A stretch of 64,000 bases of DNA from Planctomycetota bacterium (GCA_027493625.1 JAOSKM010000001.1:1145489-1209488); one strand, 5' to 3'. Counted from the first letter of the stretch, positions 42,882 through 51,573 are shown. Notes: a model not told the origin generated them from the sequence alone. A program made the numbers and translations.

Positions 42882-43259
42882 CTGGTAAGCGTGCCATGGG
42901 CGGGGCGCTCAATGCTGCGTACTTTGGAAACTTGCGGACGCATTCCAAGGTGAGTGTTGACTTGGCGGTAAGGCGCGGAGCGCCGTAACAACTGTTAGCC
43001 CCCAGCGTAAGCTGGGGGTCCCGGCGTTGTGGACCAGCCAAGGCGCGGAGCGCCGACACAAACGCCGCGCGGCCTCAAGGCGGTTCGGCGGCACGCCGCC
43101 GTTGCTGCCGGCGCTCCGCGCCTCGACAAATTCTAGTGGAGCAAACCCCCAGCTTACGCTGGGGGCTAACCTTGTAGGCCTGCTCCGCAGGCCTGAATGG
43201 CAGCTGCTGCTATCTTGAGTAGGCAACTCGGGCGGGGCGCCCGTGCCACAGTCGTCTTT
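42882..43259. repeat. Intergenic region with dispersed palindromic repeat, copy 2 (42931-43197)
   Basis: The reverse complement of 42931-43197 aligns with 30372-30640. It includes both CCCCCAGCGTAAGCTGGGGG palindromes and the GGCGCGGAGCGCC hairpins. A GGGCGGGGCGCCCGTGCC hairpin follows near 43229-43248. No gene in this stretch. Confidence 0.85.
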
Positions 43260-43895
43260 CTACACCCGCAGGCTGGCGATGCGTTCGGCGTAGTCGCCGG
43301 CGAACACGTAGCTGCCGGCCACGATCACGTTGGCGCCGGCCTTCACCGCTTCCTTCACCGTCTCGCCGTTGATGCCGCCGTCGATTTCGATGTCCAGCTC
43401 CGGTGCCATCGCGCGCGCGGCCTTCACGGTCTCGAGTACCTTGGGGATGAACTTCTGGCCGCCGAAGCCCGGCCACACGCTCATCACCAGCAGCATGTCG
43501 ATCTGGTCAAGCCACGGCTTCACGGCCTCGATGCTGGTGTCCGGGTTGACCACCAGGCCGGGTTTCACGCCGTGCTTGCGGATATCGTCCAGCGTCTGCG
43601 AGATCGGCGCGTTGCTTTCAACGTGGATGGTCAGGTAATCGGCGCCAGCGCGCGCGAACATGTCGATGTAGCGCTGCGGGTCGGTCATCATCAGGTGGCA
43701 GTCGAGCGGCTTGCTGGCGATCTTCTTGATCGCCCCCACCACCAGCGGGCCGATGGTCAGGTTCGGCACGAAGTGGGCGTCCATCACGTCCACGTGCAGC
43801 AGGTCGGCGCCGGCGGCCTCAATGGCTTTCACCTCGCGCTCGATGTTGGCGAAGTCGCAGGATAGAAGGGAAGGAGCAATCTTCAGTGTCGGCAT
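43260..43895 (-). CDS. rpe: Ribulose-phosphate 3-epimerase
   Basis: 211 residues from ATG 43895 (MPTLKIAPSLLSCDFANIER). TIM-barrel enzyme linking ribulose 5-phosphate and xylulose 5-phosphate. Metal-binding residues are in HVDVMDAHFVPNLTIGP and DCHLMM, and VWPGFGGQKFIP and EIDGGINGETV complete the family pattern. It lies downstream of pgk, separated by an inverted repeat. Confidence 0.96.
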   Translation of the reverse strand: MPTLKIAPSLLSCDFANIEREVKAIEAAGADLLHVDVMDAHFVPNLTIGPLVVGAIKKIASKPLDCHLMMTDPQRYIDMFARAGADYLTIHVESNAPISQTLDDIRKHGVKPGLVVNPDTSIEAVKPWLDQIDMLLVMSVWPGFGGQKFIPKVLETVKAARAMAPELDIEIDGGINGETVKEAVKAGANVIVAGSYVFAGDYAERIASLRV

Positions 43896-43915
43896 ACAGT
43901 TCCTGCCATGACGCG

Positions 43916-43998
43916 GTGTCTGGTGGCTAGTGGTTGGTGGCTGGAGAGTAACTGAGCGCCGGTTAACCACCAGTCGCTAGCCACCAGCCACTAGTCAC
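43916..43998. repeat. Inverted short tandem repeats (core TGGTGGCTAG)
   Basis: The left arm GTGTCTGGTGGCTAGTGGTT and the right arm CCAGTCGCTAGCCACCAGCC / ACTAGTCAC are reverse complements around about 8 bases. Related to 34782-34870. It fills the pgk-rpe gap and touches the pgk stop. Confidence 0.75.
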
Positions 43999-45191
43999 TT
44001 CACCAACGCTTCCAGCGCCGGCATGGTTTCGCCTTGCAGCAGCGTCAGGCTGGCCCCGCCGCCTGTGCTTACGTGGCTCATCTTGTCCACCAGGCCGAAG
44101 TGCTCGACGGCTGCGGCGCTGTCGCCGCCGCCCACCACGCTGAAGGCGCCGTTTTCGGTGGCCTCGGCGATCGCGCGCACCACGGCCTGGGTGCCGTTGC
44201 TGAAGCGTTCTTTCTCGAAGACGCCCATGGGGCCGTTGAACAGGATGGTCTTCGCGCGCTTGACCGCGTCCACGAAGCGGCGCGAGGTGTGGTCGCCGAT
44301 GTCGTATGCGCCCTTGCCGTCCGGCACGTCGCCGTTGACTTCCTCGGCGCCCTCCACGTCCATGGCCTCGGCCACCACGTGGTCCGTGGGCAGATGGATG
44401 ATCACGCCCAGCTCGGCGGCGCGGGCGAGGATCGCCTTGCAGTCCTCGATCAGTGTGTCGTCGCAAAGGCTGTTGCCGATCGCGACGCCCTGCGAAATCA
44501 GGAAGGTGTAGGCCATGCCGCCGCCGATGCAGATCTCGTTCACCTTGGGCAGCAGGTTGTTCACCAGCGGTATCTTGTCGCTGACCTTGGCGCCGCCCAG
44601 CACCGCCAGGCACGGGCGCGCCGGGTTGTCGAGCACCTTTGCCATCGCGTCCACCTCGGCCTTCACCAGCAGGCCCGCGGCGCTGGGCAGCAGCTTCGCC
44701 GGCCACACCATGCTGGCGTCGGCGCGGTGGCAGGTGCCAAAGGCGTCGTTGACGTAAGCATCGGCCAATGAGGCCAGTTCGCGCCCGAAGGCCTCAACGC
44801 CCTTGTTCTCGGCCTTGTGGAAGCGCAGGTTTTCCAGCAGCGCGGCGCGGCCGTTCTCGATGCCGTGGACGCTTTTGCGCGTGTGTTCGCCGACGCAGTC
44901 GGGGATCAGGGGCACTTCGAAACCCAGCAGCTCACTGAGCCGCTTGGCGACGGGCGCCAGCGAGTACTTTTCTTCATACCCTTTGCCCTCGGGACGGCCG
45001 AGGTGGCTGGCCAGGATCGCCTGCGCGCCCTTGCTCAGCAGCAGCTTGATGGTGGGCAGCGCGGCGGTGATGCGCTGGTCGCTGGTGATGCTGCTGCCTT
45101 CCAGCGGCACATTGAAGTCAGCGCGCACAAACACGCGCTTGCCCGAAAGGTCGCCCAGCGAGTCGATGCCCGGAATCCGGCTGAAGTCCAT
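43995..45191 (-). CDS. pgk: Phosphoglycerate kinase
   Basis: 398 residues from ATG 45191, with AAGGGGA upstream. Glycolytic enzyme making ATP from 1,3-bisphosphoglycerate. The N-domain has GKRVFVRADFNVPLEG and SHLGRPEGK; the C-domain has LGGAKVSDK, FNGPMGVFE and GGGDSAAAVEHFG followed by HVSTGGGASLTLLQG. Normal length. It shares the minus strand with rpe, and gap lies 2.7 kb upstream. Confidence 0.97.
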   Translation of the reverse strand: MDFSRIPGIDSLGDLSGKRVFVRADFNVPLEGSSITSDQRITAALPTIKLLLSKGAQAILASHLGRPEGKGYEEKYSLAPVAKRLSELLGFEVPLIPDCVGEHTRKSVHGIENGRAALLENLRFHKAENKGVEAFGRELASLADAYVNDAFGTCHRADASMVWPAKLLPSAAGLLVKAEVDAMAKVLDNPARPCLAVLGGAKVSDKIPLVNNLLPKVNEICIGGGMAYTFLISQGVAIGNSLCDDTLIEDCKAILARAAELGVIIHLPTDHVVAEAMDVEGAEEVNGDVPDGKGAYDIGDHTSRRFVDAVKRAKTILFNGPMGVFEKERFSNGTQAVVRAIAEATENGAFSVVGGGDSAAAVEHFGLVDKMSHVSTGGGASLTLLQGETMPALEALVK

Positions 45192-45310
45192 AACAGTCCC
45201 CTTAACCCAACCCGGCCGGAGTATAGCCCCCCACCCCGCCCAGACCAGCGCCATGGAAAGGCGACTACGCGCATGGCCGTAGTGTTGATTGGCGCTAGAA
45301 TCACCCGCGC

Positions 45311-46138
45311 ATGGCAAAGCTGAAACCGTTGAACCTGAAACCCCGACGCCCGGGGCCCGACACCGCGGCGATTGTCGCCGCATGGACCACGTGGGACTTT
45401 CCCGACATCAACCCGTTCCTTCCCCCCGCGCCGCGCAGCGACGCGCCGATCACGGGGCGGCTGCTTTTCACGCTTGGAGCGTTGGCAGCGTTTATCACCT
45501 GCCCGTTCATCCTGTTCGCACTCGTCTTTGAGCAGACATTGCCGAAGTGGACTGTCGGGATTGCCGTGCTGATGATGCCGGTTGCACTGGGATCTGTGGT
45601 GACCGCAGTCCTGACCTATCCGGCCTGGCGCAAAGAACGCCTGTGGCAGGACGCCCGCATCGTGCCGGCTGTGGTTGGCGAAGTGGACGTTGGCATGTTC
45701 GGATCCAACCCGATTACCCCGCAGGATCAGCGGGTGATGCAGGCCGCGTTTCACTTTGCCGGCGCGGCGGCACTGCCGCTGGCCGGGATCATGATGCTGC
45801 TGACGGCCACGCGCTACACGGTGCAGTGGGTCGAGCAAGGCCAGCGCCGCCGCGCCCGTATATTCCTGGGGTTTGAGGGCACGGGCCTGCAGGAAGGTCG
45901 CGTGCTGTGGCTGCTGGTGCCCAACAGGGGCAAGCCGATGGCGGCCCTGCATGCGGCGTCTTGGAACACCAAGGTGCACCGCATGCCGCCCGAGGTCGTC
46001 GCCTGGTTCTTTAACGCCTGGCGCGATGCGGCACCGGAAGAACGCGATGTCTTGAACGACTACAAGCAGGCCGCCACGGCCAACAAGAAGGGTGTGTGGC
46101 ACATTTTCCCGTTCACGTATCACAAGCGCGAGGGATAG
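45311..46138 (+). CDS. Membrane protein of unknown function
   Basis: 275 residues. A proline-rich N-terminus, two membrane helices (LFTLGALAAFITCPFILFAL and VGIAVLMMPVALGSVVTAVL), then a mixed domain (RIVPAVVGEVDVGMFGSNPI). A further hydrophobic stretch (HFAGAAALPLAGIMMLLTAT) and a C-terminal domain ending WHIFPFTYHKREG follow. Divergent from pgk. The gene at 46149 follows by 10 bp and has the same layout, so the two are probably one operon. Confidence 0.65.
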   Translation: MAKLKPLNLKPRRPGPDTAAIVAAWTTWDFPDINPFLPPAPRSDAPITGRLLFTLGALAAFITCPFILFALVFEQTLPKWTVGIAVLMMPVALGSVVTAVLTYPAWRKERLWQDARIVPAVVGEVDVGMFGSNPITPQDQRVMQAAFHFAGAAALPLAGIMMLLTATRYTVQWVEQGQRRRARIFLGFEGTGLQEGRVLWLLVPNRGKPMAALHAASWNTKVHRMPPEVVAWFFNAWRDAAPEERDVLNDYKQAATANKKGVWHIFPFTYHKREG

Positions 46139-46148
46139 AATCTGCGCC

Positions 46149-46763
46149 ATGAGTGACGGCTGGCTGGTTTCCGACTTTCCCGACCCGATGCCGGGTTTCC
46201 CTGCGAGCCCGCGCCCCGGGCGGTTGCTGCCGGGGCTGTTTACTGCCGCCTGCCTGGCCGCCATGCCGGCCGGAGTGGCCGTACTGGTGAACTTCTCCAG
46301 GATCGAGCAGAAGGGTGTCGCGGCCGGCGGCCTGGTGCTGGCGCTGGCGGGCTTCGTGGGCGTGCTGTATTGGGCGAACCGGCTGCGCAACCGCTGGGCC
46401 TGGGCCGTGGGGCGCATCCTGCCCGCGCGGGTGGTGACGGCGCAACACACGGATATCACGGCCGTGGGAATGAAGGTGGGGCTGCGGTCGCTGGGGATCG
46501 GCGGCGGGCTGCTGGCCTCGGGCGTGGGTGACGCCTCCACGCCGGTTTCGGTGCAGTATCTGGAAGCGGGGCTGATCCACTACGTGCCCGTGCGCGGCGA
46601 AGGCGCCACCAGGCGCTGGCGGCCGGACGACATCGTGTGGGTAGTGATCCACAAGGGCGTGCTGCCGCTGGTGCTGTGCGCGCCGAAGCAGTATCTCACG
46701 CCCGTGCCGCAGGACGTCGAGAGCCAGCTGCGCGACGCAATCAGCAGCCTGCCCCAGGCATGA
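46149..46763 (+). CDS. Membrane protein of unknown function
   Basis: 204 residues from ATG 46149 (MSDGWLVSDFPDPMPGFPAS). Two membrane helices (LLPGLFTAACLAAMPAGVAV and GGLVLALAGFVGVLYWANRL), then a beta-rich domain (VGRILPARVVTAQHTDITAV). It resembles the neighbouring gene in layout and, in the LPARVV-type strand, the protein at 52790 (LPAILVYG). Possibly a DUF3239-like family. Confidence 0.6.
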   Translation: MSDGWLVSDFPDPMPGFPASPRPGRLLPGLFTAACLAAMPAGVAVLVNFSRIEQKGVAAGGLVLALAGFVGVLYWANRLRNRWAWAVGRILPARVVTAQHTDITAVGMKVGLRSLGIGGGLLASGVGDASTPVSVQYLEAGLIHYVPVRGEGATRRWRPDDIVWVVIHKGVLPLVLCAPKQYLTPVPQDVESQLRDAISSLPQA

Positions 46764-47254
46764 GCGCTTTGCCGTTCTGCGAGGGTGGAAGTTGTTTGGC
46801 GGTTTGGCGACGGGTGTGTGATTGGGTGTTGGTTTCTTCCAACCTTGCGGGCTATCTTCTCGTTTAAGCACCAAGGAAAGGAGCCGCTGCACCAGAAGAC
46901 CAGATTCCGGAGGACGGACTCCCATCCAGATGCGGTACCCCACGACTGCATCTCCTCCCACCCACGATTCCGCTGTGGACTCCGAAGCTCGGAACCTGGA
47001 CTGACGCCTGAACAACCGAATGCCGGCACCTTGCTCTCCCGGATCTGCCAATCCACCCACGGCATTCACTCCACGGCGTCTCCTGACCACCTTCCCGGGC
47101 CCCTTCATGGGGCCCGCTTCCTTTAACCGAAGCCCGGCCTGCAAAGGCCGGGCGGATTACCCCGGACTCGCGTACAAAACCTGATTCGCCAGGGATTGGC
47201 ATCCCGGGCTTTGGTCGCACCAGAGACCGGCCCCGTTGTCAAAGAGCAGCCCGT
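46764..47254. other. Gene-free region with strong hairpins; candidate non-coding RNA or leader
   Basis: 491 bp. No reading frame here has convincing codon use. A possible promoter (TTGGTT ... TATCTT) lies near 46830-46860. GGGCCCC-loop-GGGGCCC (47097-47115) followed by GCTTCCTTT looks like a plus-strand terminator. A second hairpin, GCCCGGCCTGCAAAGGCCGG, starts at 47132. I could not match the sequence to RNase P, tmRNA, SRP or 6S RNA. Confidence 0.35.
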
Positions 47255-47758
47255 TCACGCGGACAAGGCCCGCGTATCCCCGGCCTTCCGGCCGGGGCTG
47301 GCGCGGCGGCGGGCGAGGCGCACCTCGATCACCAGCACGGCCTTGGCGACCAGTTTTTCGAAAATCGACGGCGAAACCTGCCAGCGCTTGGGCGCCGGCT
47401 CGCCGCGGCGCTGCAGCTCGGCGCGTTCGCGGATTTCCAGGCGGTGCAGCTCCATGGCCTCCTTCGCCGTGGCCAGCACCTCTTCCAGGAATTCGACTTC
47501 CGCCTGCTCAAGCTCATCGGCCGCGGTTTCCAGCAGGCGCCGAGCGCGCTTGCGCGCGGGCTTGAGCTGCGGGGTTTCAGGTTGCGGCGCGCTCACAGGC
47601 TCTTCCGGCCGCGCGCTTGCGCTTCCTCCTTCGCCAGGGCTTTGGAGGACAGGTGCGGCTCCTGTTTCTGCGGCGGGCTGTTCGCTGTTGTTGCGAAGCT
47701 GGGCTTCGCGGCGGAGCTTGCGCTCCAGCTTGTTGCGTCGGCGTGAGTTGGCACTCAT
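47255..47758 (-). CDS. Basic/coiled-coil protein of unknown function
   Basis: 167 residues from ATG 47758 (MSANSRRRNKLERKLRREAQ). Strongly basic start, low-complexity middle rich in P, E and A, then a long helix (ELEQAEVEFLEEVLATAKEA) and a last region VSPSIFEKLVAKAVLVIEVR. The last residues are encoded by a CCCCGGCC/GGCCGGGG palindrome, so the C-terminus has been altered by a REP-like insertion. Function unknown. Confidence 0.5.
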   Translation of the reverse strand: MSANSRRRNKLERKLRREAQLRNNSEQPAAETGAAPVLQSPGEGGSASARPEEPVSAPQPETPQLKPARKRARRLLETAADELEQAEVEFLEEVLATAKEAMELHRLEIRERAELQRRGEPAPKRWQVSPSIFEKLVAKAVLVIEVRLARRRASPGRKAGDTRALSA

Positions 47759-47834
47759 GTTCGTGCTCCGGTTACGGGGGACCATTCCACCCGCGCGCAG
47801 TGTAATGACCGGTGCGACACGAGATGGGTCCGCA

Positions 47835-47921
47835 GGGACAGGCACCAGTGGTGCCTGTCCCTTTTCGCGCAAGCGCGCCATGAACGCTGAAAGGGGACGG
47901 GCACCACAGGTGCCCGTCCCC
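47835..47921. repeat. Two long perfect palindromes with core GGCACC
   Basis: 47835-47861 (13-base arms, GGGACAGGCACCA) and 47893-47921 (14-base arms, GGGGACGGGCACCA), just after the gap stop on the minus strand. The GGCACC core also occurs in the long inverted repeat at 17764-17837. Confidence 0.8.
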
Positions 47922-47934
47922 GGTTGTGGTGCGG

Positions 47935-48951
47935 TTAGCGTGTCAGCAGCTCGGCGAGACGGTTGCTGTAGCCCCACTCGTTGTCGTACCAGGCCAGCAG
48001 GCGGGCCATGGTGGTTGGTTGACCGACAGGATTGTCGGTCCTACCCATGCAGTGGGTCAGCAGCGAATCCAGCACCGCACTGTGGGGGTTGCCCACCACG
48101 TCGGCGCTTACCAGCGGGTCCGTGCTGTACTCGAGGATGCCCTGTAACGGCCCTTCCGCGGCCTCGCGCAGGTGGGCGTTGATCTCGGCCGGCGCGGCCG
48201 CGCCTTCCAGCTCCAGCACCAGTTCCACGTTGCTGCCGTTGGCTACCGGCACGCGCTGGGCCATGCCGGTGATGCGGCCGGCGAGTTCCGGCACGGCCTG
48301 CTCGAAGGCGGTCAGGCTCTCCGTGGTGGTGGGCACGATGTTCTGGGCGCCGGCGCGGCCGCGGCGCGGGTCGCTGGGGTGGCCGCCGTCTACGATGTTC
48401 TGCGCGCTGGTGTAGGCGTGCACGGTCATCATGTAGCCGCGCCGGATGGGCCAGCGCCCATGCAGCGTCTTCAAAATCGGCGCGTAGCAATGGGCCGTGC
48501 AGCTGCCGGCGCTGAGGATGCGGTCGTTTGCACTGAGCTGCTCGTCGTTCACGCCCAGCAGTACCGTGCGGTCGCAAACGCCCGCCGACAGCGGCTTGCT
48601 GACCACCACGCGCTTCGCCCCGTGGCGCAGGATGGCTTCCAGGTTTTCGCGCGTGTTGTTGCGCCCGCTGGAGTTCACCACGATGTCGCAGCCGTCCACT
48701 TCACGGGCGCTCAGCTGCTCGACGTGGGTCAGCACCACGCGCCGGCCGTTGACCAGCAGTGCGCCGTTGTCGATCGCGACTTCGCCCTGTAAGCGGCCCA
48801 TGACAGTGTCGTACTTCAACAGGTAGGCAAGCTGATCGGCGGGCAGGGGGTCGTTGATGGCGACCACGTCGGCGCCCTTGTGCTGCTCCAGGATGCGGAA
48901 CAACGCGCGCCCGACGCGGCCGAAACCATTGACCAGTATGCGGCTTGCCAT
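47935..48951 (-). CDS. gap: Glyceraldehyde-3-phosphate dehydrogenase
   Basis: 338 residues from ATG 48951 (MASRILVNGFGRVGRALFRI). NAD-binding NGFGRVGR; the catalytic cysteine in SAGSCTAHCYAP near residue 155 (canonical SNASCTTNCLAP); histidine in MTVHAYTSAQN near 180; C-terminal AWYDNEWGYSNRL. Near the end an 18-20 base palindrome (48021-48040) adds about eight residues (GRTDNPVGQPTT) between LLTHCM and MARLLAWYDNEW without breaking the frame. Glycolytic, like pgk further downstream. Confidence 0.95.
   Translation of the reverse strand: MASRILVNGFGRVGRALFRILEQHKGADVVAINDPLPADQLAYLLKYDTVMGRLQGEVAIDNGALLVNGRRVVLTHVEQLSAREVDGCDIVVNSSGRNNTRENLEAILRHGAKRVVVSKPLSAGVCDRTVLLGVNDEQLSANDRILSAGSCTAHCYAPILKTLHGRWPIRRGYMMTVHAYTSAQNIVDGGHPSDPRRGRAGAQNIVPTTTESLTAFEQAVPELAGRITGMAQRVPVANGSNVELVLELEGAAAPAEINAHLREAAEGPLQGILEYSTDPLVSADVVGNPHSAVLDSLLTHCMGRTDNPVGQPTTMARLLAWYDNEWGYSNRLAELLTR
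48021..48040. repeat. Palindrome inserted in frame in gap
   Basis: GACCGACAGGATTGTCGGTC: 8-bp arms and a 4-base loop, translated within GAPDH just before the conserved AWYDNEW helix. Confidence 0.7.
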
Positions 48952-49021
48952 GGGGGCCTTGTAACAGGCGCGGTTGTGCGCGTGTAGGGGCCGCACAGGC
49001 AGGAATGCCTGTGCCACTGGG

Positions 49022-49537
49022 CTACACCAGATCCGCCAGGCGTTCTTCCACCTGCATCTGCTGTTCTTCGGTGAGGCTGGGGTTGCTGACCTCGTAGGTC
49101 TCGCGCTGGGCGGCGCGGCCTGGGGTCTCGAAGATCATCACCTCGCGCTTGCCGCTGCGGCGCGTGCCCTTGAGCTTGAGCTTCTTGAGGCGCATCAGGC
49201 CCAGCGCCGCCACGAAGGCGAAGCCGTCAAGTTCGTCGCGCGTGAAGGTGTTGTCGGCCGGCTGCTCAAGGGCTCGCGCGCGGTGGAACACCTGCCACAG
49301 CAGGTCCGGGTCCATCAGCGGCGACTTGCGCTTGGTGGAGAACTCGGTGGGCCACCAGGCCGTGTAGCCCGCGTCGCCCTGGCGCTCCCAGGCTTCCATG
49401 CAGATGTCAACGCGGGTGAACACGCCCTCCTGCTCGCCCTCGGGCCTCAGCGCCACGATGTACTTCTCGCCATCGGCAAACTCACGGCCGGTAATGGCGC
49501 ACTTGCCCTGCCCGCGATTGATCTTGAACTCACTCAT
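49022..49537 (-). CDS. Conserved hypothetical protein, planctomycete-type
   Basis: 171 residues. The start MSEFKINRGQGKCAITGREF, with a cysteine near residue 13 and DICMEAW later, is a pattern I know from proteins of unknown function in Planctomycetota genomes. The middle contains a helical stretch (LDGFAFVAALGLMRLKKLKL) and the end TEEQQMQVEERLADLV. It follows gap after a 70-bp gap on the same strand. Function unknown. It is the best lineage hint in the window. Confidence 0.75.
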   Translation of the reverse strand: MSEFKINRGQGKCAITGREFADGEKYIVALRPEGEQEGVFTRVDICMEAWERQGDAGYTAWWPTEFSTKRKSPLMDPDLLWQVFHRARALEQPADNTFTRDELDGFAFVAALGLMRLKKLKLKGTRRSGKREVMIFETPGRAAQRETYEVSNPSLTEEQQMQVEERLADLV

Positions 49538-49568
49538 GGCGCTTCCCGGCGCTTCGCGCCATTCTATT

Positions 49569-50083
49569 ACGCGAAGAAGCGAAGGGGGCGAAGTTCGCGA
49601 AGCTCATGCTCGCTTGCCTCTTCCCCGCTTACCGCTTCGAATCACTCGACGCAGGCCTTCTTTCAGGATCGGCACGTTGAAGTTGATCAACAGCCCAACC
49701 GGTTCATCCTTCTGGGAAAGATACGCGACAACCTGCCCGGTGTGAACATCGGCCAATTCCTCCACGGCCTTGAGTTCGACGGTGAGTCGTTTGCCAACCC
49801 AGAAGTCGATACGGCCCTCGCCAACGTCTCGATCTTTGTACATCACGCGATAGTGATGTTCCCGGTCGTTCTGGATGGACCGCAACTCGAACTCGTACTC
49901 AAGCGCATTGGCATAAACACTTTCCGGATGCCCCGGTCCGAGATGTCGGTGAACTTCAATCGCCGCCCCGATCACATCCTTGATCAACGCTTCAATCTCC
50001 GGATCAAACAGGTCCATGATTCCCCCTTGTTCAAAAAAGAGAACGCTTTCTTCGAGAACTTCGCCCCCTTCGCATCTTCGCGT
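49569..50083. mobile_element. Putative cassette: GxxExxY gene between 34-bp terminal inverted repeats
   Basis: The left end 49569-49602 (ACGCGAAGAAGCGAAGGGGG...) and right end 50050-50083 (...CCCCCTTCGCATCTTCGCGT) are reverse complements in 32 of 34 positions. They are composed of repeated CTTCGC-type units. Only one gene lies inside. A similar repeat without a gene is at 54507-54592. Confidence 0.75.
49604..50017 (-). CDS. GxxExxY family protein (PDDEXK-like nuclease fold)
   Basis: 137 residues from ATG 50017 (MDLFDPEIEALIKDVIGAAI). The name motif is GHPESVY in LGPGHPESVYANALEYEF. IDFWVGKRLTVELKAVEEL supplies the D...ExK of a PD-(D/E)xK-type fold, and QVVAYLSQKDEPVGLLINFN is the typical C-terminal part. 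Role unproven. Flanked closely by terminal inverted repeats; the upstream frame extension (to 50089) is repeat-derived. Confidence 0.9.
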   Translation of the reverse strand: MDLFDPEIEALIKDVIGAAIEVHRHLGPGHPESVYANALEYEFELRSIQNDREHHYRVMYKDRDVGEGRIDFWVGKRLTVELKAVEELADVHTGQVVAYLSQKDEPVGLLINFNVPILKEGLRRVIRSGKRGRGKRA

Positions 50084-50110
50084 AAACAAGGGCGAGCGCG
50101 AAGCGCGAGT

Positions 50111-51445
50111 CTACTCGCCTTTGAGGTCTACCTTGAGGGACTTTGCCACTTCGCGGGCCTCGGCCATGGACCTTACGCGGCGGCCTGAAAGCTGGCTGAC
50201 AGCCGAGAGGGCCGACACTTCGTGAAAGTCATCCTGCTTCCAGAGCTTGATCACGGGGCGGATCGCCTCGGCCGTCTTGAGCTGGCCCAGGGCCTGTATC
50301 AGGTGCTCGTGCCACACGAAGTTGGAGGTGTCGGTGGCGCCCTGGTCGATCACCTGTCTGCCACTGGCCAGTTCCTTTTCGTCGTATTCCTGCACGATCA
50401 CGCGATCGATCTCCGCCTCCAGCGTGCGCAGGGCCCGCGGGTCGCCGAAGCGGCCCAGCAGTTCGACGAACCAGCGGCGATAGCGCCAGCCGGGGCCGAC
50501 GAACTTGCCTGCATGCGGACCCTCGTTCAGCAGGGTGTTCTCCAGCTCGAAGATCGCCTGGCTCACGGAGCGCGGGCCGATGCGATAAAGCGCGTCGGTG
50601 ATGTACTTGTTGTAGTTCGGGTTGCCTACGCTGCGATACACCTCGGTGCGCACGCGCCGGCCGGTATCGGGATCGATGTCTTCCTCCCAGCCCGCGATCA
50701 GCTGGCGGTGCGAGGTCCACATCGCGGCGCACAGCGGCTCGATGGCCGCGTCCCCCACCTGCACCAGTATTTCCTGCGCCTGGTAGACCACGTCTTCGCT
50801 GGGGTTGCTGAGCGCGACGATCATGTTGGCGATCAGCAGCTGCTCGCCGTCTTTGCCGTAGGCCAGCAGACGTTCGGCAAACTGGCCCCAGTACTCGGAC
50901 TCGCGCGTCGGCGAGCTGTAGGGCTGGCGGGTCTGGAACTCGTGCAGCAGCTCGTACATCGCGCCGTAGTTGACCAGGCGCCTGCGATTGACGTCGCTGT
51001 TCCAGTCCTTGGCGTGCAGCAGCTCGCGGATGTGCTCGGGCCACAGCAGGTACGACTTCCAGCGTTTCTGCTTTTCACTGAGCCTGTCGGGGTCGCCGGG
51101 CGGCCACTCGTAGTTGCGCCCGACCACGCGCCCGTCGCTGTCGGTACGGAACGGCGACTGGGGCGGCGGATAGACGTGCCGCCTCACCAGCGACCAGTCT
51201 TCGGGCTCGCGGCTGTCCATCTGCTGCAGAAGCTTGACCATCTCGGTGCCGCGGAAGAGCTGCACGTCGGTGCGTTCCAGCACGATCTGCGGCTGGTCGT
51301 CAGGCTCGGTGTCTGCGTTTCCGCCGTTTCCGGTGCCGAAGGCGCCGCTGCAGGGGGTGTCGTCCTCGGCGTTATCCGGCGGCGGGCTGCTCTGGCAGGC
51401 GGCCAGCAGCACGACCAACGCGAGCACTCCGGTGAGCTTCTTCAC
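50111..51445 (-). CDS. Lipoprotein with HEAT-like helical repeats
   Basis: 444 residues from GTG 51445, with GGAGAGAAGAA upstream. The signal peptide VKKLTGVLALVVLLAAC ends in the lipobox LAAC. A disordered acidic linker follows, then an all-helical body with repeat-like segments (LIANMIVALSNPSEDVVYQA; EILVQVGDAAIEPLCAAMWT; RFGDPRALRTLEAEIDRV; QALGQLKTAEAIRPVIKLWK) typical of HEAT/armadillo scaffolds. Probably a periplasmic scaffold; partner unknown. Confidence 0.75.
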   Translation of the reverse strand: MKKLTGVLALVVLLAACQSSPPPDNAEDDTPCSGAFGTGNGGNADTEPDDQPQIVLERTDVQLFRGTEMVKLLQQMDSREPEDWSLVRRHVYPPPQSPFRTDSDGRVVGRNYEWPPGDPDRLSEKQKRWKSYLLWPEHIRELLHAKDWNSDVNRRRLVNYGAMYELLHEFQTRQPYSSPTRESEYWGQFAERLLAYGKDGEQLLIANMIVALSNPSEDVVYQAQEILVQVGDAAIEPLCAAMWTSHRQLIAGWEEDIDPDTGRRVRTEVYRSVGNPNYNKYITDALYRIGPRSVSQAIFELENTLLNEGPHAGKFVGPGWRYRRWFVELLGRFGDPRALRTLEAEIDRVIVQEYDEKELASGRQVIDQGATDTSNFVWHEHLIQALGQLKTAEAIRPVIKLWKQDDFHEVSALSAVSQLSGRRVRSMAEAREVAKSLKVDLKGE

Positions 51446-51573
51446 TTCTTCTCTCCAGGGGCTGCGCGGGGGAGCCACCATCCAAGCAATCCGTCGCGGC
51501 ATAGGCAATTACCCGGCATTTGCAGCCGGCACGCCCCAGCGTTATAACGCGCGCCCCACTACCAGGAGCAGCC

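Noticed and set aside
46785..47126. 113-codon plus-strand frame in the gene-free stretch
   Set aside because: Poor codon pattern, many His/Pro/Ser, no ribosome site, and it ends in the terminator-like hairpin.
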